Part shown: positions 59,568-64,000 of the stretch, in pieces
Layout: each line of letters starts with the position of its first letter
Numbering within the stretch: the first letter of the stretch is position 1
Origin: Alisma plantago-aquatica
Lineage: Eukaryota; Streptophyta; Magnoliopsida; Alismatales; Alismataceae
Assembly (NCBI GenBank): GCA_963693085.1
Contig: OY856410.1
Location: 1,328,358,304-1,328,422,303, forward strand
Reading direction: 5' to 3'
Length of the DNA stretch: 64,000 nt
The notes under the pieces: generated by a model
Told to the model about the DNA's origin: nothing
What the model saw: the letters and a program-made list of their open reading frames with translations, nothing else
The model's database searches: none
Program-made: the position numbers and the translations under genes

Positions 59568-59580
59568 AAGTTTGGGGTGG
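59568..59580 (+). promoter_or_regulatory. polypurine tract of the right-hand element
   Basis: AAGTTTGGGGTGG directly before the LTR start TGATGCATCC, with a GAGGACAA box about 20 bp upstream. Confidence 0.85.
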
Positions 59581-60613
59581 TGATGCATCCCTATTTTAGG
59601 GCTCCATCTAGTGCCTTTTTGCATGATAATCACATCTAAATAATTTATATTACAAGTTATTCCCCTCAGTGTGATCCTTTATGATAAATGGACTTATGCC
59701 TCCTTTTGGGTGTATTTCAGGGCACTTATGAATGCATTGATGCATGGGAGAGAGATCAATGATGTCTATGGGGTCTTACACCCCAAGAGTGGACCTATTT
59801 CTTTCTCGAGCTGTCCTTTGATGCACAAGAGAAATTCAAAGCAAAAGGAGGCTAGATGAAGAAGATGAAATAAAGATCAACACCCAAAAGGCCCAAAATG
59901 ACCGTGATACATATACCACAACCCTGGTAATTTATGCATGAAGTGATTCAAAATCAAAAGGGAATGTGCTCAATTTACACATGAATGATCATGGCTGTAG
60001 AGCTCAAAATGGATGTGGTCACTAAAGACCCCACGGTCGTGGCAACCAAAATAGTTGTGGACAGCACACTCCAACTTGCATGTGGCCATCACCTAGCCCG
60101 TGGAGAATTATGTGCAAAGTTCCCCAAAAATCAATAGGGAAATTGTTCATTCTACATGTGAATGACCACGGTTGTGGCCAATGCCATGGCCATGGCCCTT
60201 GAAGACCACCTCGCCCATGGCGCTCCCTACGACCATGGCAAACTGAAGACATGACGACCTCCAAGTTGTCTCGCTCGTGGCTTCCTCCTCCAACACGGCC
60301 GTGGTACCCCTTACCCAACACAACTGTGGCACTCTGCCATGGCTATGGTGACCTCATATACTTATCATTTCCACTCCACTTCCCACCACAGTCGTGGCAC
60401 CAACCACTGAAACCTACCCATTTTCACCACTATTTTTCCTACTTTGCCCTTACTTACCCTAATGCTTCCCCACCACCTATAAATACATAGGTGGCCGCCA
60501 CAGCATGAAGTGTACACTCCCCTAGCTACCATTACTCCTCCGCACCCTCTCTCAAGCATTCATTACATTCCCCTTGCATTTATGCTCTCCACCCACCATT
60601 TCCACCATAGAAA
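59581..60613 (+). repeat. 3' LTR of the right-hand element, cut short
   Basis: It aligns with 41472-42441 after its first 70 bp and carries the same CCACGGCCGTGG-type motifs (59895-60395). Homology ends at GAAAC where CACTATGG begins. The remaining 1.4 kb expected from the 5' LTR is not found before the window end. Confidence 0.85.
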
Positions 60614-60649
60614 CACTATGGAAAATATGGTCTTTAACTGTAAAAAAAA

Positions 60650-61045
60650 ATTGTAGAGAAAACCCCAAAATTTGTAGCCAAAAGCTTTGGCTACATTTAT
60701 CCTTACATTTATAATATATCGCTAATACCCATGTAGCTAATTGTTTAGGCTACATTTTTCAAAGTTGTAGTTAGTTATTCCTCTGGCTACAAATTCATAT
60801 GTAACCCTAATTGTATGTAAAAAATGTCCTTACACATAAACATGTAGTTTGCATTGTAGCCAAATGTATGACTACACTTCAATTTGTACCTATGTTATGT
60901 AGGGAGAGATGACATTGTTTACAATTTGTATTTGTAGTTCATGTATAGAAAAAGTTAGCACTTGCTACACATGTAATTATAGCTAGTGTGTAGTGAAAGA
61001 CACCATGTACTACACATACATATGTAGTGAGAAACATTATGTAGC
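60650..61045. repeat. TGTAG/CTACA subterminal repeat array
   Basis: At least eleven TGTAG words (near 60651, 60672, 60733, 60768, 60843, 60856, 60897, 60934, 60990, 61023, 61038) and six CTACA words (near 60687, 60751, 60786, 60871, 60965, 61010). Many extend to TGTAGCC or GGCTACA. Confidence 0.7.
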
Positions 61046-61281
61046 CAGTCAGTCGCTTGCCAATATAGAGGGGTTTTCAATAAGAAAACAGATGAATGTT
61101 AATCAAGATCGAGTTTTTCTTACAATGTCAACAATGCTACTTTTATTTATATTTGAACAATGAGTACACATGGGGAGGACATTAATCTGGCCCCTGTTTT
61201 ACAATATGCATGGAAAAAAGACACATGTATACAATATCTTCTTCTGACTACATCAATCCACTGCAAACTACAAAGCACAAT

Positions 61282-61640
61282 ATAAAGAGGGCTCATCTCC
61301 CTTAGTTCCTCCACCTAATTCACAATGAGTTCAACAACCCTATGAATCTCATCTTTAGTGGTGAATCTTCCAATCCCAAACATGATAGACGTATGTGACA
61401 TGTCCTCATCAACTCCCATAGCTCTCAACACATAGGAATGAGAACACGAGTTGTAGCCTTTCCTGTTGGCAACATCATGTAGAGGTTCATGTATGGTTAA
61501 TTTTGGTTGGCAAATCCCCTGGATCAGAATATATTGGCATTTCTTCTCATAATCCATACGTTATGTACTTTTGTATGTTGTGGATATCAAGTGCCATCAA
61601 GTTGATGGTAGCATCCACTTTGGGTGAACCACCATGGATA
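61282..61640 (-). pseudogene. NFS1: cysteine desulfurase (NFS1/IscS) C-terminal fragment
   Basis: The minus strand encodes [18 protein letters not shown] and FGIGRFTT (61437-61370), then VELIVN, a stop, and VEELREMSPLY (to 61282). This order is that of the mitochondrial NFS1 C-terminus, which reads [26 protein letters not shown]. Upstream, [13 protein letters not shown] may be the catalytic-loop region, and at about 61560-61620 VDATINLMALDIHNIQ is weakly like an earlier NFS1 segment, with a deletion between. NFS1 supplies sulfur for Fe-S clusters. This copy lacks most of the protein and has an internal stop and an Arg-to-Met change before FGIGR, so it is not functional. Confidence 0.75.
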
Positions 61641-64000
61641 CCTACAAAGAAATATATAAGTTTTGAGATATAGCTCACGAAAAAAACAAGAAAACATAGT
61701 TTCTCCTACTCATAACTTACCTATTCCATAAGCTGTCTTCTCCCAATGAATGAGATGTATGAAGTGAATGGGAAGTATCAATGGGCTTCATGCCTTCAGT
61801 TTTCTACAATTCAATATATAGTCTAGTTGCCCTGACGATGATTTGTGAACTGCAATAATTTAAATGGATACTAACTGGTCAGTAAAAGAAGATATAAATC
61901 GAATCAAGAAAATCCGTCAAATCGAAAGATAAGAGTCTTCAAATTGCTTATATACAGATGGAGAATGATATTTGTAGTGCTTTGAAGAAATCATAATCAT
62001 ACTAAAGAACAATAACTAGCATAATATAAACAAATAACTAATACTAACTTCAAATGGCTCATGTTCTTTACTCCTTCAATATCTGACTCAACCATGTAGT
62101 TCAACATCATGTACATATGATGCAACTGCCCATACATGCTATAAATATAGAGACTAATCATTCTAATGGTCAACTATTTTCATATTCTTGTACTATTCAA
62201 ATTAATTATTCAAGGATCAACCTACTATAATCCATTCAAGAAGAGGTGAGAGCATAAAAATGTAATTTATAGGACTTTTGAACTGGGTATAGTAACAAAA
62301 GAAATAGAGGAAAACACCTATCTTTCTACTTCTAACCCATTACAAGAGTTAAAATAATCAATCTGCAGAACCTCTAGCTTGATCCAAAGTACTATCTATG
62401 CACAACAAACTAAGGACATTAACACAAAATGAATTTTGAAGCTACAAGTACCACCACTAGAAGTTGAAACTATATAAATTGTAGCATCAAGACTACTCAC
62501 AAGTTGACACTTCATATAAAATAAATCAACAAATTTAAACTTGGATGCTAACATAGAATCACAACAGTGACCAAGAACCTGACTTGTGGTTTGAGCAGAA
62601 TTTAGTTCAAACACCCAACTCAAATTCACCTCAGCACCAGTAGATTCCATATAGTTGATAGCTATATAAGTGGGGTCTCTGCAACATTGTGTTGGCAGCC
62701 CAATATTTGTGAATCTTCAAACTAGTTGATGGAAAATCAAATTCTCCTAGTGTTCCATTTGTAGAAACAATATTGCATAAAAAGGAACATGAAATTCATA
62801 TTACTTGGCAGAAGGATGAGACAATAGGCTTGAATGGCATCTTTCTAGAGGAGGATGGAGCCAATAGACATAGTAGATACAAGCAGACAACCTAGAAAAA
62901 ATCATATAATAAATGTGAGTAGTGATCCATAATCATAGTTTGCATAGAAAATATAATATGAAATAAAAACACTCTGACCATACATGCTTTCTCAGATAGA
63001 TGACACAATTTTCTAAAAGTTAAATCCAGATTAAAATTCATCTTATACTATTTGACTAACAAACTAATTTAAAATTCATTAAAACCTACCATCTAATAAG
63101 ATGCCCAACTAATATCTAGATAATAACTATTATACTTTGTTGAGAATTATACACAAACCTATATCTAGTGTAGATGGAACTATGAAAATATAATTACAGT
63201 GTTAAAAATCTGTAATGCAACATTTTTCGGTAATAATTCTAGGTCTATAAATTGTCTACTCTTTCCATGTAGTATTTAGATCATTATGAATGATGCTAGT
63301 GTATTAGCCTTTGTTTAGTGAATATGATTTCTCTAATAGAGGCCTCAGAGCCTTGATCTTGTGCCAAAAATGGTTCAACTCTCTCTAGTTTCAAAAACCT
63401 GTAATTGTAGCATTTTTTTGGCCATAATCCTAGGTCTATGGATTGTCTACTCATTCCATGAAATATTTAGATCATTATGAATGGCACTAATGTATTAGCC
63501 TTTGTTCAGTGAATGTGGTTGTATAGGCTTCAGAGCCCTGAGATTGTGTGAGAAATAGTTCAACTCACTCCCTGCTTGATAGCTTAATAGTTGTATCATA
63601 GTGATACATTATTGTCAACATCGCCATCAAATTAAAGGATCTACAAGAACAATTTCCAAGATTCTTTGATAATCAAACACGGAATTCTAACTATGCAAAT
63701 GATAGGAAATAAAAAATGACAAAATGGTAATAAGAAAATTAACCAAACTGCCATGGCCAAAGAATGTACATGGGCTACTACACCCGCACAGGGATCATAA
63801 AACCCAAAAAAAAGGTAAAAGAAAAAACTAAAGCCTCAAAATGTGCACATGACATCATCACGAATGATGATAAATTGATACCAAAAACATTCACTTATTT
63901 CAGCATACCTTAATGAAACATTGATCCACATTTTCACATGGTAGTAGAACTGGATGATAAACCCAACATTATAGCTTCAATTTCTATCTGCTTGCTGTTT
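61641..64000. other. unassigned sequence inside the CACTA-like insert
   Basis: No recognisable gene. The short frame at 62396-62650 (minus) matches nothing I know. Two related blocks containing TAGGTCTATRRATTGTCTACTC, split over 63239-63310 and 63430-63500, form a diverged direct repeat. The stretch may include introns or flanks of captured DNA. Confidence 0.4.

Larger units (their letters stand above)
41457..60613 (+). mobile_element. Athila-type Ty3/gypsy element with nested LINE
   Basis: A plus-strand element: 5' LTR to 43852, tRNA-Asp-type PBS, gag, pol, post-pol hairpin, motif cluster, Athila ORF, two PPT-like tracts, 3' LTR from 59581. It is far more decayed than the one at 6802-19791. 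The left end is lost or replaced by an AT microsatellite. A LINE (53260-58414) interrupts the 3' region and a CACTA-like end cuts the 3' LTR at 60613. LTR alignment is clear, for example 41472 onward against 59650 onward. Confidence 0.85.
60614..64000 (+). mobile_element. CACTA-like element, left end, running off the window
   Basis: It starts CACTATGGAAAATATGG at 60614 inside the 3' LTR. The first 430 bp hold many TGTAG and CTACA words in both orientations, like the subterminal repeats of CACTA elements. An NFS1 gene fragment follows. The absence of the rest of the LTR before 64000 implies at least 3.4 kb of inserted DNA. No transposase motif is seen in this part. Orientation is arbitrary. 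Confidence 0.55.

Noticed and set aside
61315..61557. Functional cysteine desulfurase gene
   Set aside because: Only a C-terminal fragment remains, with an internal stop, a deletion and loss of most of the enzyme.

Overview
The window is nuclear DNA of a flowering plant with a large, repeat-rich genome. The evidence is an intron-free FERONIA-type receptor kinase gene and plant lineages of Ty1/copia, Athila-type Ty3/gypsy, CACTA and L1-type LINE elements. I cannot name the species. Only one gene looks intact and host-encoded, the receptor kinase at 36167-38719. Nearly everything else is transposable-element sequence, much of it nested with readable junctions.

Left block (1-24741). The 3' end of a degenerate copia element (1-3627) sits inside the left LTR of a gypsy-like element on the minus strand. 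That outer element (LTRs 3628-4965, partial, and 22931-24741) carries a gag and a small second ORF but no pol, so it is a non-autonomous gag-only element. Its small ORF, which starts MARTKQT as histone H3 does, is split by a complete Athila-type element (6802-19791, minus strand) with paired LTRs of about 1.62 kb and the 5-bp target duplication GGCCT. The Athila-type element has PBS, gag, protease-RT-RNase H-integrase, a post-integrase Athila ORF and PPT. All its coding regions are broken, mostly by CGA-to-TGA type changes.

Middle block (24742-41400). Remnants of CACTA transposase genes lie around a copia LTR fragment. A long AT-rich stretch without genes follows, then the receptor kinase gene. 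Downstream of it are a tandem 480-bp duplication of its 3' flank and a fragment of a second kinase copy at 40.8 kb, which together suggest a former tandem gene pair.

Right block (41457-64000). Another Athila-type element lies on the plus strand (LTRs 41457-43852 and 59581-60613). It was invaded by an L1-type LINE (53260-58414, minus strand, 14-bp target duplication), and its 3' LTR is cut at 60613 by a CACTA-like end. That end is followed by about 430 bp of TGTAG/CTACA repeats and then by a decayed fragment of mitochondrial cysteine desulfurase (NFS1), probably a captured gene.

The most unusual signal is cis-structural. Every LTR element here carries its own cluster of short GC-rich near-palindromes. 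In the copia LTR they are 15-mers at about 21-bp spacing; in the inner Athila-type element they are paired 15-mers 19 or 21 bp apart, present in both LTRs and just before the post-integrase ORF. The three gypsy-type elements also share a second PPT-like tract after their last ORF and a small hairpin or its remnant after pol.
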